From a virus: a DNA stretch of 37,465 bases. A program made the position numbers and the translations under genes. Below, one piece after another: positions 12,322 through 20,370 of this stretch. Within the stretch, counting starts at the first letter, position 1; every line of letters begins with the position of its first letter. Where the stretch lies: positions 1 to 37,465 of the IMG/VR virus record IMGVR_UViG_3300027861_004152, one strand, 5' to 3'. The notes under the pieces were generated by a model that was not told the origin of the DNA, searched no databases, and saw nothing but the letters and a program-made list of their open reading frames with translations.

Positions 12322-13932
12322 ATGCCTACAAAAAAGAAAACAACAACAACAACTACGAAAAAGAAAAATTATACTGGTATCTCTATTTCGGCAAGAAAAG
12401 CAAAAGGTAGAAGACTACAGCAATGGGCTTGCAAGCAGATATCGGAGTTACTTGGATTACCATGGGGTTATGAAGAGGCAATTCGTCCAGCCTTAATGGG
12501 TGAAAGTGGTGTTGATGTTAAACTTGTAGGAGAAGCAAAGAAGCGATTCCCCTTTGCTATCGAATGCTTTGGGGAATCGACCTTAATATTAACAAAAGAA
12601 GGGTATAAAAAAATAAAAGATGTTGAAGTTGGAGATAAAGTTTTAACCCACAAAGGTCGTTTTAGAAAAGTCAAAGATGTTTTTTCCAGAATAACGAACG
12701 AGTCTTTATTGCTAAAAGCAAAGCATCTTAATGAGAAAATACATTGCACAAAAAACCATCCTTTTGAATCTTTTTCTAATGATTGGATTGATGCTGATTC
12801 TATATCTCACGTTTCTCATTTTTGCAAAACAAACGACGTGTATAATTATGATATAAAAAGACTTGAAATATGGGATAAAAACAAACTAGCAAAAAATAAA
12901 GAAATCGATCAAGATCATATTCTATGTGCTTGTGGGTGTAATACAAAAATAAAAAAGTACGATAAGAAGGGTAGGCCTGTTAGATATTTGAAGGGTCATC
13001 AAGGCTCTATTCCTAAAAACAGGGATATACCAAAAGCGGTAGTTGTTGATAAGTCTTTATTGTATTTATTTGGGTTTTATATTGCGGAAGGGCATATTGA
13101 CAAAAAAAGAACACGGGTTGTTTGGACTTTTAATAAAAATGAAATAGATTATATTAATGATGTAAAATCTATCTGTAAAAAGAAGTTTAATATAGATATT
13201 AAAACCACGCAAACAAATGATTCAGAAGCCATAAACTTAATTGCTAATTCTTCTATACTTGCAAAATTCTTTATCAAAATTTTAGGCACTGGAAGCAAAA
13301 ACAAAAAAATCGGAGCTTTTATTTTTTTGCATAAAAAGAGATTAATCCCTTTAATAAGAGGGTATTTTTACGGAGATGGATGCATCAGAAGTGATTTTGC
13401 TAGATGTGAAACAGTAAGTAGGAATTTAGCTTATGAAATACAGTTCTGTCTACTTAAATTTGGTATTTTTAGCTCTATCACAAAGGCAAAAAACAAAATT
13501 GATAATCATAATGATTTATATTCTGTTCTGATTTCAAAAAGTAGTTTAAATAGATTTCTTTTTATTTTAGAAAACGACAATATAAAAGATTGCCCCGACA
13601 TAAATACTTCTGAAAATTATGATATTGTTTATGATTTAAAAAGACAGCGTATTTTTTCACAAATAGAAAAAAAAGAATCTGTAGAAGCAAAAACAAGAGT
13701 TTATAATCTTACCGTAGAAGAGGATGAAACTTATATTGTTGAGGGGAGTATTGTTGTTCATAATTGTAAGAATTGTGAGCAATGGGGAGTTGCTAAGTTT
13801 ATCGAACAGGCAAAAGATAATCAATCTGAAGAAACGGATTGGTTAGTAATTATGAAAAAAAACAATCATGAAGAGGTAGTCGTTATTGATGCTAAAGTTT
13901 TCTTTAATTTATTAAAAAAGTTGAAACCATGA
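12322..13932 (+). CDS. PD-(D/E)XK nuclease interrupted by a LAGLIDADG intein
   Basis: Start at 12322 (AAGGA upstream); an ATG at 12298 lies inside the preceding RNA. 536 residues before splicing. The exteins (81 + 55 residues) make a small protein: a Thr/Lys-rich head, GRRLQQWACK, then SGVDVKL and FAIECKNCEQW, i.e. the D...ExK core of a PD-(D/E)XK nuclease. Its place among recombination genes suggests a structure-specific or junction nuclease, but the substrate is unknown. The 400-residue intein separates the catalytic Glu from Cys-Lys, so the precursor should be inactive until splicing. The stop overlaps the Rad50-like gene by 4 bp. Confidence 0.78.
   Translation: MPTKKKTTTTTTKKKNYTGISISARKAKGRRLQQWACKQISELLGLPWGYEEAIRPALMGESGVDVKLVGEAKKRFPFAIECFGESTLILTKEGYKKIKDVEVGDKVLTHKGRFRKVKDVFSRITNESLLLKAKHLNEKIHCTKNHPFESFSNDWIDADSISHVSHFCKTNDVYNYDIKRLEIWDKNKLAKNKEIDQDHILCACGCNTKIKKYDKKGRPVRYLKGHQGSIPKNRDIPKAVVVDKSLLYLFGFYIAEGHIDKKRTRVVWTFNKNEIDYINDVKSICKKKFNIDIKTTQTNDSEAINLIANSSILAKFFIKILGTGSKNKKIGAFIFLHKKRLIPLIRGYFYGDGCIRSDFARCETVSRNLAYEIQFCLLKFGIFSSITKAKNKIDNHNDLYSVLISKSSLNRFLFILENDNIKDCPDINTSENYDIVYDLKRQRIFSQIEKKESVEAKTRVYNLTVEEDETYIVEGSIVVHNCKNCEQWGVAKFIEQAKDNQSEETDWLVIMKKNNHEEVVVIDAKVFFNLLKKLKP
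12565..13764 (+). other. Intein with LAGLIDADG homing endonuclease domain
   Basis: 400 residues in frame. Cys1 (CFGEST, block A), HCTKNHPF (block B), two LAGLIDADG helices (LFGFYIAEGHI and LIRGYFYGDGCI), a Cys-rich patch CACGC before the first, block F TRVYNLTVEED and block G VVHN followed by Cys+1. All splicing residues appear present. It sits exactly at the E|CK catalytic motif of the host nuclease. Confidence 0.93.
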
Positions 13933-15044
13933 TAACAAAACTTATAATTGAATATTTCCAATCTCATAAAAAAACCGAGATCGATTTTAGCAGCGGTATG
14001 AACATTATTACCGGAGCAAGCGATCAAGGTAAATCCGCAATCATAAAAGCCCTTGTGTGGGTATTTACTAATAAACCCTTAAGCGATCCTTTCGTATCAT
14101 CATTTGCAAAGCATGGAGAAGTCTGTTCTGTTACCGTTCATTTCGATGATGGAAGATGGGTTCAAAGAAGGCGCAAAAATAATAATCCGAATGAGTATAT
14201 CTCTTCTGAAACAACAGAACCTCTTACCTCATTTGGAAACGATGTTCCTCAAGAGATAAAGGATATCTTAAATATAGAAGATCATAATATTCAAAGTCAG
14301 CATGATCAATATTTCCTTATTCAATCCCCTCCTCCTGAAGTCGCTAAGAAATTTAATGAGAAAGCAGGTCTTGGTATTATAAACGAGGTTTCCTCTTTAA
14401 CAAAAAAGCAAAAGAATCAAACTAAAGCTAGAATAGAGATCTCCGACAAGAACATTCGACAATTAAGAAAAGAGATTAAAGACCTTGACTATATTGATAA
14501 GTTTGGCAAGAAGATCGCAATCGTTGAAGAGAGCATTATTAAAAGAGAGGAGCAAAGAACAGAACGAAGACAAGTATTCACTCTATCAAAAGAATTAAAA
14601 TCTATCCAGAAAGAGCTGAAAGTTGTGAATATTTGGCTGGAAGTAAAGGACGATATAATTGCTCTTGCTAAAGATGCAAATATAATGGACAAGGAAATCT
14701 TTGAAAAAGAGTCTTTAGAAAAGCACACTTTTGTTATTCAGGATCTTAACAAAAAAATCGTTAGGCTTAACCAGCAGATTCTCGCTAAAGAAGAGATAAT
14801 ATCTTTAATCGAATCAACAAGAATAAATAAGAAAGAAGAAACAGAAAGAAACACCCTCCTTTTGATTGTTGACGAAGCGAAAGGAATCAACTCTGATATT
14901 GATGAGATAGAGGAAGAATTAAAAGGTATGAATGAGAAGCTGAAAGATCTTTATACTAAGATAAAGAATTGCCCTATTTGTGAACAAGAGATAAATGATG
15001 AAGAAACTATAAATCTTATGGCTGAAAACATGATGAGGTTATAG
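13929..15044 (+). CDS. Rad50/SbcC/gp46-like ATPase, N-terminal half (Walker A + coiled coil + zinc hook)
   Basis: 371 residues. The N-terminal ATPase lobe has SHKKTEIDF and a Walker A GASDQGKSA (29-37). A QSQHDQYFLIQ segment resembles the Q-loop region. Residues about 150-340 are heptad-rich coiled coil, ending with a zinc-hook CPIC (348-351) just 20 residues from the C-terminus. Walker B and the ABC signature are missing and are encoded separately at 18155-18841. It is expected to partner with the Mre11-like protein at 16380 in DNA-end resection. Confidence 0.85.
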   Translation: MITKLIIEYFQSHKKTEIDFSSGMNIITGASDQGKSAIIKALVWVFTNKPLSDPFVSSFAKHGEVCSVTVHFDDGRWVQRRRKNNNPNEYISSETTEPLTSFGNDVPQEIKDILNIEDHNIQSQHDQYFLIQSPPPEVAKKFNEKAGLGIINEVSSLTKKQKNQTKARIEISDKNIRQLRKEIKDLDYIDKFGKKIAIVEESIIKREEQRTERRQVFTLSKELKSIQKELKVVNIWLEVKDDIIALAKDANIMDKEIFEKESLEKHTFVIQDLNKKIVRLNQQILAKEEIISLIESTRINKKEETERNTLLLIVDEAKGINSDIDEIEEELKGMNEKLKDLYTKIKNCPICEQEINDEETINLMAENMMRL

Positions 15045-15047
15045 CAT

Positions 15048-15215
15048 ATGAAATGTTTTGTTTGCGAAAAGAATGATATTGCAGGAGCTTATCTTAAAAA
15101 TAAAGTTATTTTTGTTATTTGTCCTGAATGTGGTAAGGGAACGGATGAGAAAGTTGAAAAAAGAGTTGATAAGAAGTTAAAGGAGAAAAATGAAAATAAT
15201 AAGACAAAGTTATGA
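15048..15215 (+). CDS. Tiny zinc-ribbon protein
   Basis: 55 residues (MKCFVCEKND and ICPECGKG), a four-Cys ribbon followed by a Lys/Glu-rich tail. It begins 3 nt after the Rad50 N-half stop and overlaps thyX by 26 bp, so it is likely part of the same operon. Function unknown. Confidence 0.6.
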   Translation: MKCFVCEKNDIAGAYLKNKVIFVICPECGKGTDEKVEKRVDKKLKEKNENNKTKL

Positions 15216-15816
15216 AATACTAAGCTACCCAGATAATTTAGAAAAAACTATAGAGGCAGCAGGAAGAACTTGCTATCAGTCGCAAGAAAAGATAACCTAT
15301 AACTCTGCGGAAGAATTTTGTGGCAGAATGGTTAAAGCCGGTCATCATGCAATGATTGAGTTTGGAAATATAATTGTTAGGTTTATTACTAATCGGGGGG
15401 TTACTCATGAGTTGGTAAGACATCGTTTGGCTTCTTTTGCTCAGGAATCCACTAGATATGTCAAATATGGCGAAGATATGGAATTTATAGAGCCTGTTTG
15501 GATTGGTAATATTCCGCAAGACCAACAATTAATGTTTGTTAATATGTTAGAAACTAGTGCCAAAAACTATACGGACTTGTTAGATCAAGGTCGGAAGCCT
15601 CAAGAAGCAAGAGAAGTCCTACCAAATGCCTTAAAAACAGAAATAGTCGTAAATACAAATGTAAGAGAGTGGAGACATATATTTACCCTAAGATGCTCTA
15701 AAGCTGCTCATCCTCAAATAAGAGAGCTTATGATTCCTGTTAGAGACGACTTTGCCAAAAGATGGCCATCATTGTTTGGTGATTTGAAAAAGGAGATTCA
15801 GGATGACAGAGATTAA
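15190..15816 (+). CDS. thyX: Flavin-dependent thymidylate synthase ThyX
   Basis: 208 residues with AAAGGAG before ATG. It carries the ThyX signature R77-H-R-x7-S-x-R (VRHRLASFAQESTRY). It converts dUMP to dTMP using FAD, NADPH and methylene-tetrahydrofolate. Length is typical of the family. The last 14 bp overlap the next gene. It supplies dTMP for phage replication together with the RNR encoded at 36529. Confidence 0.96.
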   Translation: MKIIRQSYEILSYPDNLEKTIEAAGRTCYQSQEKITYNSAEEFCGRMVKAGHHAMIEFGNIIVRFITNRGVTHELVRHRLASFAQESTRYVKYGEDMEFIEPVWIGNIPQDQQLMFVNMLETSAKNYTDLLDQGRKPQEAREVLPNALKTEIVVNTNVREWRHIFTLRCSKAAHPQIRELMIPVRDDFAKRWPSLFGDLKKEIQDDRD

Positions 15817-16114
15817 TACAACCGGAGAAATGCTTGATTTGATAAAAAAAAATACTAGTCTATTGAATGATAATAAAACAAATGAAGCATGGGTTATACT
15901 TTTAAATGACAAGCAGATATCTTTAAATAACGGTAAATATGTCTGGAGAAAAATAAATCATGCTAAAAGTGCTTTGTCTAATCAAATTAAATATTCTTTT
16001 TGTTCTAAATTAAGAAGGCAAGGTATTGAAAGATTTAGCAGTGAAGAAATTTATCAACAAACCTTAAAAGACCTTCAAGAAGATGGGATATTGGAATTTA
16101 AGAGATTAATATGA
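15803..16114 (+). CDS. Hypothetical protein
   Basis: 103 residues with AAGGAG before ATG and overlaps at both ends. Mixed helical composition, EAWVILLNDKQ in the centre, no Cys motif, signal or membrane segment. I do not recognise a family. Its position between thyX and the mre11-like gene is the only functional hint. Confidence 0.6.
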   Translation: MTEINTTGEMLDLIKKNTSLLNDNKTNEAWVILLNDKQISLNNGKYVWRKINHAKSALSNQIKYSFCSKLRRQGIERFSSEEIYQQTLKDLQEDGILEFKRLI

Positions 16115-16200
16115 TGAATAGAAGAGAATTTTTAAAGAAGGTAGCGAAAGAGGTGACTTATGTTGGCTCGAACGCTTATGATCAGTCTTTTAGTTGTTAA
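16111..16200 (+). CDS. Putative 29-residue peptide
   Basis: ATGA overlap with the preceding gene and a strong GGAG site just after it for the next. The N-terminus MMNRREFLKK resembles the n-region of twin-arginine signals, but no hydrophobic segment follows. Either a real coupled micro-ORF or a truncated remnant. Confidence 0.35.
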   Translation: MMNRREFLKKVAKEVTYVGSNAYDQSFSC

Positions 16201-16209
16201 GGAGAAAGA

Positions 16210-16383
16210 ATGAAACTTATTGAGACTATAAGGGACACAGCAGTAGATCATTGTTTATCCGATGCAAAATGGGTAAAAAACAAAGGAGAAACCTGGACTT
16301 ATTACATAGAATCAAAGAAAATAAAGCATGGTAAAAAATACAAGGTAGTGATATATGAACTAGCTGACGGAGAGAAGAAATGA
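16210..16383 (+). CDS. Small hypothetical protein
   Basis: 57 residues with TAAGGAG 6 nt before ATG and ATGA overlap with the downstream nuclease gene. It reads like a small beta-rich fold (TWTYYIES, KYKVVIYEL). Not recognised. Confidence 0.6.
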   Translation: MKLIETIRDTAVDHCLSDAKWVKNKGETWTYYIESKKIKHGKKYKVVIYELADGEKK

Positions 16384-17333
16384 AATTTTTATGTACAGGA
16401 GATTGGCATCTAAGATTAAAAAAGCCAAAACTAAGAAAAGATAAAGATTATCTTCAAACTCAGAAAGATAAGATTTCTTGGATTTTGAATTTCGCTCAAG
16501 AGGAAGAGGTAGATTGTATCCTTCAACCTGGAGATTTCTTTGATAGTGATACAACTCCTTATTTTGTATTGAGAGAGTTTATCAATCTATTTAAAACATA
16601 TAAAAAAGATATTCTTACTACTCCAGGACAGCATGATCTTAGGTATCATACGAAAAGAACTGATAATATACCTCTTGGATTAGTAGAGACTTCTGGACAT
16701 GTATTATGCCTAACAAGCAAAAAACCTTATTGTTTTGATGGAGTGAATGTTTATGCTGCAGGATGGGGAGAAGAAATCCCAAAAATAAAAAATCCAGATG
16801 AATTTAATATTCTTATTACTCATAGAATGATTATTAAGCGTGAGAAATTATGGAGTCAGCAAGATTCTTATGTTCGTTCTAACTCTTTATTGAGAAAAAG
16901 TGGTTTTGATCTTATTGTTTCTGGCGATAATCACAAACACTTCATAGACAAACATGAAGATTCTGTTTTGATTAATTGTGGATCTCTACTAAGAACAAGC
17001 ATTAGTCAGGAAAAACATCTTCCTTGTGTGTATATTTTTGATACAGACGATTTAACACTTGACAAACACCTCATTCCTGTGTTAAAACATGAAGAAATTT
17101 TCAACCAAAGAACATGCGGGATCGAAAAAAACAGAAACAGACAATTAGAGGCTTTTATCCAAGGCTTAAATGATTCTGAAATAAAAACTATGGATAGTGA
17201 TTATGTCGATAACGTCTATAATCTTCTTCTTCCATTAAAGGATTGTGATGAACTTAAAATTCTTGCTGATGAAATTTTTGCGAATTACTATGATTCTAAT
17301 AGTGATGGTCGATCTAATAGCTATATTGGTTAG
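16380..17333 (+). CDS. Mre11/SbcD/gp47-like nuclease
   Basis: 317 residues. Calcineurin-type phosphoesterase motifs occur in order: GDWHL (7-11), PGDFFD (about 50), GQHD (about 83, in place of GNHD), THRM (about 147) and SGDNHKH (about 181). It is the nuclease partner of the Rad50-like ATPase, here encoded between the two Rad50 halves. It would process DNA ends for UvsX-type recombination. Confidence 0.88.
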   Translation: MKFLCTGDWHLRLKKPKLRKDKDYLQTQKDKISWILNFAQEEEVDCILQPGDFFDSDTTPYFVLREFINLFKTYKKDILTTPGQHDLRYHTKRTDNIPLGLVETSGHVLCLTSKKPYCFDGVNVYAAGWGEEIPKIKNPDEFNILITHRMIIKREKLWSQQDSYVRSNSLLRKSGFDLIVSGDNHKHFIDKHEDSVLINCGSLLRTSISQEKHLPCVYIFDTDDLTLDKHLIPVLKHEEIFNQRTCGIEKNRNRQLEAFIQGLNDSEIKTMDSDYVDNVYNLLLPLKDCDELKILADEIFANYYDSNSDGRSNSYIG

Positions 17334-17589
17334 CTTTTCTTTTTTAGTAGCATATAATGCAAGTATTTTAAGTTTTGTTGAATCCTACGGGCAAAATGAA
17401 GAGGTTTACTCAGCAATTGGTAGGGTCGCTACTGATAAAATGAAATATGCACATAGATATCATGGAATAGCTTATTCGGAATTCGTGAATCAAGAATATG
17501 TATTTTATAGGGATGGCAAAATCTGCCCTCTTTTCACACAAGGAATGTTAGAATCATGGGAGAGAAATAATGGAAGAAATGACAACTGA
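17290..17589 (+). CDS. Small single-span membrane protein
   Basis: Taken from the ATG at 17290 (99 residues); 17305 is equally possible and neither has a clear ribosome binding site. An N-terminal hydrophobic segment (LIAILVSFSFLVAYN) is followed by a soluble domain of about 65 residues. It overlaps the end of the mre11-like gene. Function unknown. Confidence 0.5.
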   Translation: MILIVMVDLIAILVSFSFLVAYNASILSFVESYGQNEEVYSAIGRVATDKMKYAHRYHGIAYSEFVNQEYVFYRDGKICPLFTQGMLESWERNNGRNDN

Positions 17590-17905
17590 AGGTATAAAGA
17601 TCTTTCTAAAAAGCACCCAAGACAGAAAAATGATTGAAGAAAGTATTATTAAGTGGAGAAGTATATCATTAGGAGAAAGAGTAGGTGAGGGAACTAATGA
17701 TTGCAATTTGTGCTTAGCTTATCATACTAAACAAAATAAAAATCACTGTGAAGATTGTCCTGTGAGGATAAAAACCAATAACACTTTTTGTAAAAAAACA
17801 CCATATAGTGAATATATGTCGGCTTCCTTTGGTTCAAATGCAGAACTTCTTGCTGCGGATCAAGTATGTGAATTTTTCATAAATCTTTTAGAGGATTATA
17901 AATAA
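17570..17905 (+). CDS. Cys-rich hypothetical protein
   Basis: 111 residues; overlaps its neighbours by 20 bp and 1 bp. The middle has CNLC, then H and CEDC, and a further Cys, suggesting zinc binding. A C-terminal helix (LAADQVCEFFINLL) follows. Not assigned to a family. Confidence 0.6.
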   Translation: MEEMTTEGIKIFLKSTQDRKMIEESIIKWRSISLGERVGEGTNDCNLCLAYHTKQNKNHCEDCPVRIKTNNTFCKKTPYSEYMSASFGSNAELLAADQVCEFFINLLEDYK

Positions 17906-18174
17906 TGGTTAGAAAAAAAATAGAATCACAAAGTGTTTTAATAGAATTAAACTCTATGCTTGAGCAGGTAGAAGATGCAGAAACTAAGAAGAATAAACTT
18001 CTAGGAAGACAAGAAGAAAAGAAACTACAGATGGAAAGAGAACTGGGCTTTTCCTCTATTAAAGAGGCAGAGAATAGAATCAATACTCTTGATCATACTA
18101 TCACTAAAAGATCCTCGTCTATCTTTAAAAGATTAGAAATTATAAAGGAACAATATGACTTTGAGCAAGCATGA
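17905..18174 (+). CDS. Coiled-coil protein preceding the Rad50 C-half
   Basis: 89 residues, almost entirely charged heptad-like helix (LIELNSMLEQVEDAETKK). It overlaps the Rad50 C-half gene by 20 bp. It could supply part of the descending coiled coil missing from the split Rad50, or act as a separate small partner. Function inferred from position only. Confidence 0.6.
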   Translation: MVRKKIESQSVLIELNSMLEQVEDAETKKNKLLGRQEEKKLQMERELGFSSIKEAENRINTLDHTITKRSSSIFKRLEIIKEQYDFEQA

Positions 18175-18841
18175 GAGACAACCTTACCGCTTTCTTAAAG
18201 TAGATGATCCTGAGTTTCAAAAATTAAAAGAACTCTATGAATCAGATAAAAGATCGTTAGAATTAAAGAAGTTAGAGATTGTACAAACAAAAGAAAGCGT
18301 CAAGAAATATTACAGTAAAATAGAGCTTCTTGACAAACTTATGGCTGTAGAACAGAGAGCAGCTAAAATTGTTACTGAGAAGCTTAAATTTAAGATTTCA
18401 GAATTAGTGACAACTGCTTTAGCTGCGGTCTTTCCTGAACCTTATCAGTTCGAAATAGATTTTGTTGCCAAGCACAATAAGACTGTTTGTGAAATGAGAT
18501 TTAAAAAGACGAAGAAAGAGTTCGGTGATGTTCTTTATGCTGCTGGTGGAGGGCCTATAGATGTTACTTCTTTTGCTTTAAGATGTGCTTTTTGGAGTTT
18601 AGACAAAAACAGGCCGATCCTTATTTTGGATGAACCTTTTAAATTCGTAAATGATGATCCTGATAAGAATACAAGATCTTTACAGAAAAAATGTGTTGAA
18701 ATGCTTGAAATGGTAGCGAAAGAGCTAAAGTTACAAACAATTATTGTTACTACTTTGCCAGAGTTTTTAAGTATAGGAGAATCCGTTTTTAATGTTAGTC
18801 TCAATCAGTTCGATCAATCATGGGTTAGGAGGATGAAATAA
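18155..18841 (+). CDS. Rad50/SbcC/gp46-like ATPase, C-terminal half (coiled coil + signature + Walker B)
   Basis: 228 residues with AAAGGA before ATG. The N-terminal ~75 residues are coiled coil. Then comes the C-terminal ATPase lobe: GGGPIDVTSFALR (from 131, ABC signature region), PILILDEPF (Walker B, D159) and TLPEF. It lacks Walker A, which is at 13929-15044. The two products together make one Rad50-type ATPase. The stop overlaps the next start (ATAATGG). Confidence 0.85.
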   Translation: MTLSKHERQPYRFLKVDDPEFQKLKELYESDKRSLELKKLEIVQTKESVKKYYSKIELLDKLMAVEQRAAKIVTEKLKFKISELVTTALAAVFPEPYQFEIDFVAKHNKTVCEMRFKKTKKEFGDVLYAAGGGPIDVTSFALRCAFWSLDKNRPILILDEPFKFVNDDPDKNTRSLQKKCVEMLEMVAKELKLQTIIVTTLPEFLSIGESVFNVSLNQFDQSWVRRMK

Positions 18842-19020
18842 TGGCACATGTTATGACCGCAAGCGAAGTTGCTAAATACCTGAAGGTTTCTAGACATACT
18901 GTTGTACGATATGCTAAAGAAGGTACCTTACCAGCTGGAAAAATGGGAAGATGTTGGAGATTTGACAAAGATTTAATTGACAGGTGGTTAAGAGGAGAGA
19001 TCATTGATACCTTTATCTAG
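18841..19020 (+). CDS. Excisionase-family helix-turn-helix protein
   Basis: 59 residues. MTASEVAKYLKVSRHTVVRYAK followed by GTLPAGKMGRCWRF and KDLIDRWL is the winged-HTH pattern of the excisionase/MerR-like small DNA-binding proteins. Probably a transcriptional regulator; no integrase is seen in the window. It overlaps the next gene's TTG start. Confidence 0.8.
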   Translation: MAHVMTASEVAKYLKVSRHTVVRYAKEGTLPAGKMGRCWRFDKDLIDRWLRGEIIDTFI

Positions 19021-20065
19021 ACCTAATATAGGAGAAGAGGAGAAAGAGGCTGTTTCTGATGTGTTATCTAGCGGTTGGTGGACCATGGGTCCAGTGACTG
19101 AAAAACTTGAGAAGGAATTTGCTGAATATAAAGGATGTAGGTATGCAGTAGCAGTAAATAGCTGTTCTAGTGCTCTTATATTGGCCGTAGATAACGTTTT
19201 CGGAGCAGAGCACGGTAGAGTATTGACTCCTACTATGACTTTCTGTGCAACAACAAATAGCTTGATTCACAACGGGATTGATCCTGTTTTTGTAGATTCT
19301 AAAAAGCATAGCCCTCAAATAGATATTGATTCTGCCGGTTACTGGTTCGATAAAGTTGATGGGGTTGTTCCTGTTCATTTTGGTGGATGGAGATGCGAAA
19401 AAGACAAGATTAGAGGTTATGCCGAAAAGTATGGCTGGAAAGTAGTTTTTGATTCTGCTCATGCTGTAGAAGGGAAAGAAGATTATATCGGAGATGCTTC
19501 TTGTTATTCATTTAATCCAATTAAAAATCTCGCAGCTCCAGAAATGGGAATGATCTGTACAAACAATGAGGATCTTTATCATACTTTAAGGAATCAGAGA
19601 CTTCACGGAATGTCTGTTGACGCTCATAATAGAGTTGTCAAACCAGGGTCTTATGATATTGTAAGTCTTGGGCATAAGATGAACTGCACCGATGTAGAAG
19701 CTGCTGTCGCCTTATGTCAGTTAAGAAAGTTAGATTCTAATCTACAAAAAAGACTTGACATTATTAACTATTACACCGATAATATAAAACATGATTATTT
19801 CTTTGATGGTGTTCATTTATTTCAGATGTTCATTAAGAATAAACAAAGGTTTATAATGAACATGAAAGAGGATGGTATTTGTTGTGGGATTCATTACAAG
19901 CCGGTTCATCTTCATCCTTATTACAAAATGAATTATTTTACAAGGCCAGACATGTATATGAATGCAGAAAGGATAGGAGAGGATACTGTTTCTTTACCTC
20001 TTGGTCCTGGAATGACGGATAGCGAAGTTGAAAAAGTAGTAGAGAGAGCAAATAAACATTTATAA
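19004..20065 (+). CDS. DegT/DnrJ/EryC1-type sugar aminotransferase (PseC-like)
   Basis: 353 residues from a TTG start with AGGAGAG at good spacing. PLP-dependent nucleotide-sugar aminotransferase motifs: RPNIGEEEK at the start, SGWWTMGP, VNSCSSAL, DSAHAVEG and SFNPIKN with the PLP Lys K174. It transfers an amino group to a 4-keto sugar nucleotide. Together with the PseB-like (25120) and PseF-like (26080) enzymes it suggests a pseudaminic-acid-type or 4-amino-sugar route; the exact substrate is unknown. Confidence 0.88.
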   Translation: MIPLSRPNIGEEEKEAVSDVLSSGWWTMGPVTEKLEKEFAEYKGCRYAVAVNSCSSALILAVDNVFGAEHGRVLTPTMTFCATTNSLIHNGIDPVFVDSKKHSPQIDIDSAGYWFDKVDGVVPVHFGGWRCEKDKIRGYAEKYGWKVVFDSAHAVEGKEDYIGDASCYSFNPIKNLAAPEMGMICTNNEDLYHTLRNQRLHGMSVDAHNRVVKPGSYDIVSLGHKMNCTDVEAAVALCQLRKLDSNLQKRLDIINYYTDNIKHDYFFDGVHLFQMFIKNKQRFIMNMKEDGICCGIHYKPVHLHPYYKMNYFTRPDMYMNAERIGEDTVSLPLGPGMTDSEVEKVVERANKHL

Positions 20066-20070
20066 AAAGC

Positions 20071-20099
20071 TTGACAAAACAAGAAGAATGTATTATAGT
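20071..20099 (+). promoter_or_regulatory. Sigma70-type promoter P3
   Basis: TTGACA (20071-20076), 17-bp spacer, TATAGT (20094-20099). It drives the small membrane protein and SPFH genes, which begin a new transcription unit within the sugar block. Confidence 0.75.
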
Positions 20100-20131
20100 A
20101 TATCTACATTAACATTGAGGAGGAGGAATGT

Positions 20132-20323
20132 ATGGGTTTCTATTATTCAATTTTATTTATTGGTGCTGTTTATTTTGCCTGGAGGCAGATAGATAAGATA
20201 ACTTCTAGTTCTGAAGCTATCGATAAACAAGGTGATATATCTAATAAGATCAACTTAGAAAGAGAAAAGGAGGATGTTAATAGACTAAAAGACAAATTGA
20301 AAAGAGCTAAAAAAAATCAATGA
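20132..20323 (+). CDS. Small membrane-anchored coiled-coil protein
   Basis: 63 residues. N-terminal membrane segment (YYSILFIGAVYFAW), then a charged helix (INLEREKEDVNRLKDKLKRA). It is first after promoter P3 and directly before the SPFH protein, so a membrane partner of that protein is plausible. Confidence 0.6.
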   Translation: MGFYYSILFIGAVYFAWRQIDKITSSSEAIDKQGDISNKINLEREKEDVNRLKDKLKRAKKNQ

Positions 20324-20370
20324 TTAACATTAGTATTAACCTTTAAATTAAAAAAATGGAGAGCAAAAAA

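Noticed and set aside
12341-12355. CAA microsatellite at the nuclease start as a phase-variation switch
   Set aside because: Only about four perfect units and a triplet period, so slippage would not change the frame.
12198-12410. Plus-strand ORF of 70 codons starting in the Y-like RNA
   Set aside because: It overlaps the start of the PD-(D/E)XK nuclease in another frame and has low-complexity Asn/Lys content; no ribosome binding site.
16111-16200. Twin-arginine secreted protein
   Set aside because: The RREFLKK start lacks the hydrophobic segment and cleavage site needed for a Tat signal.
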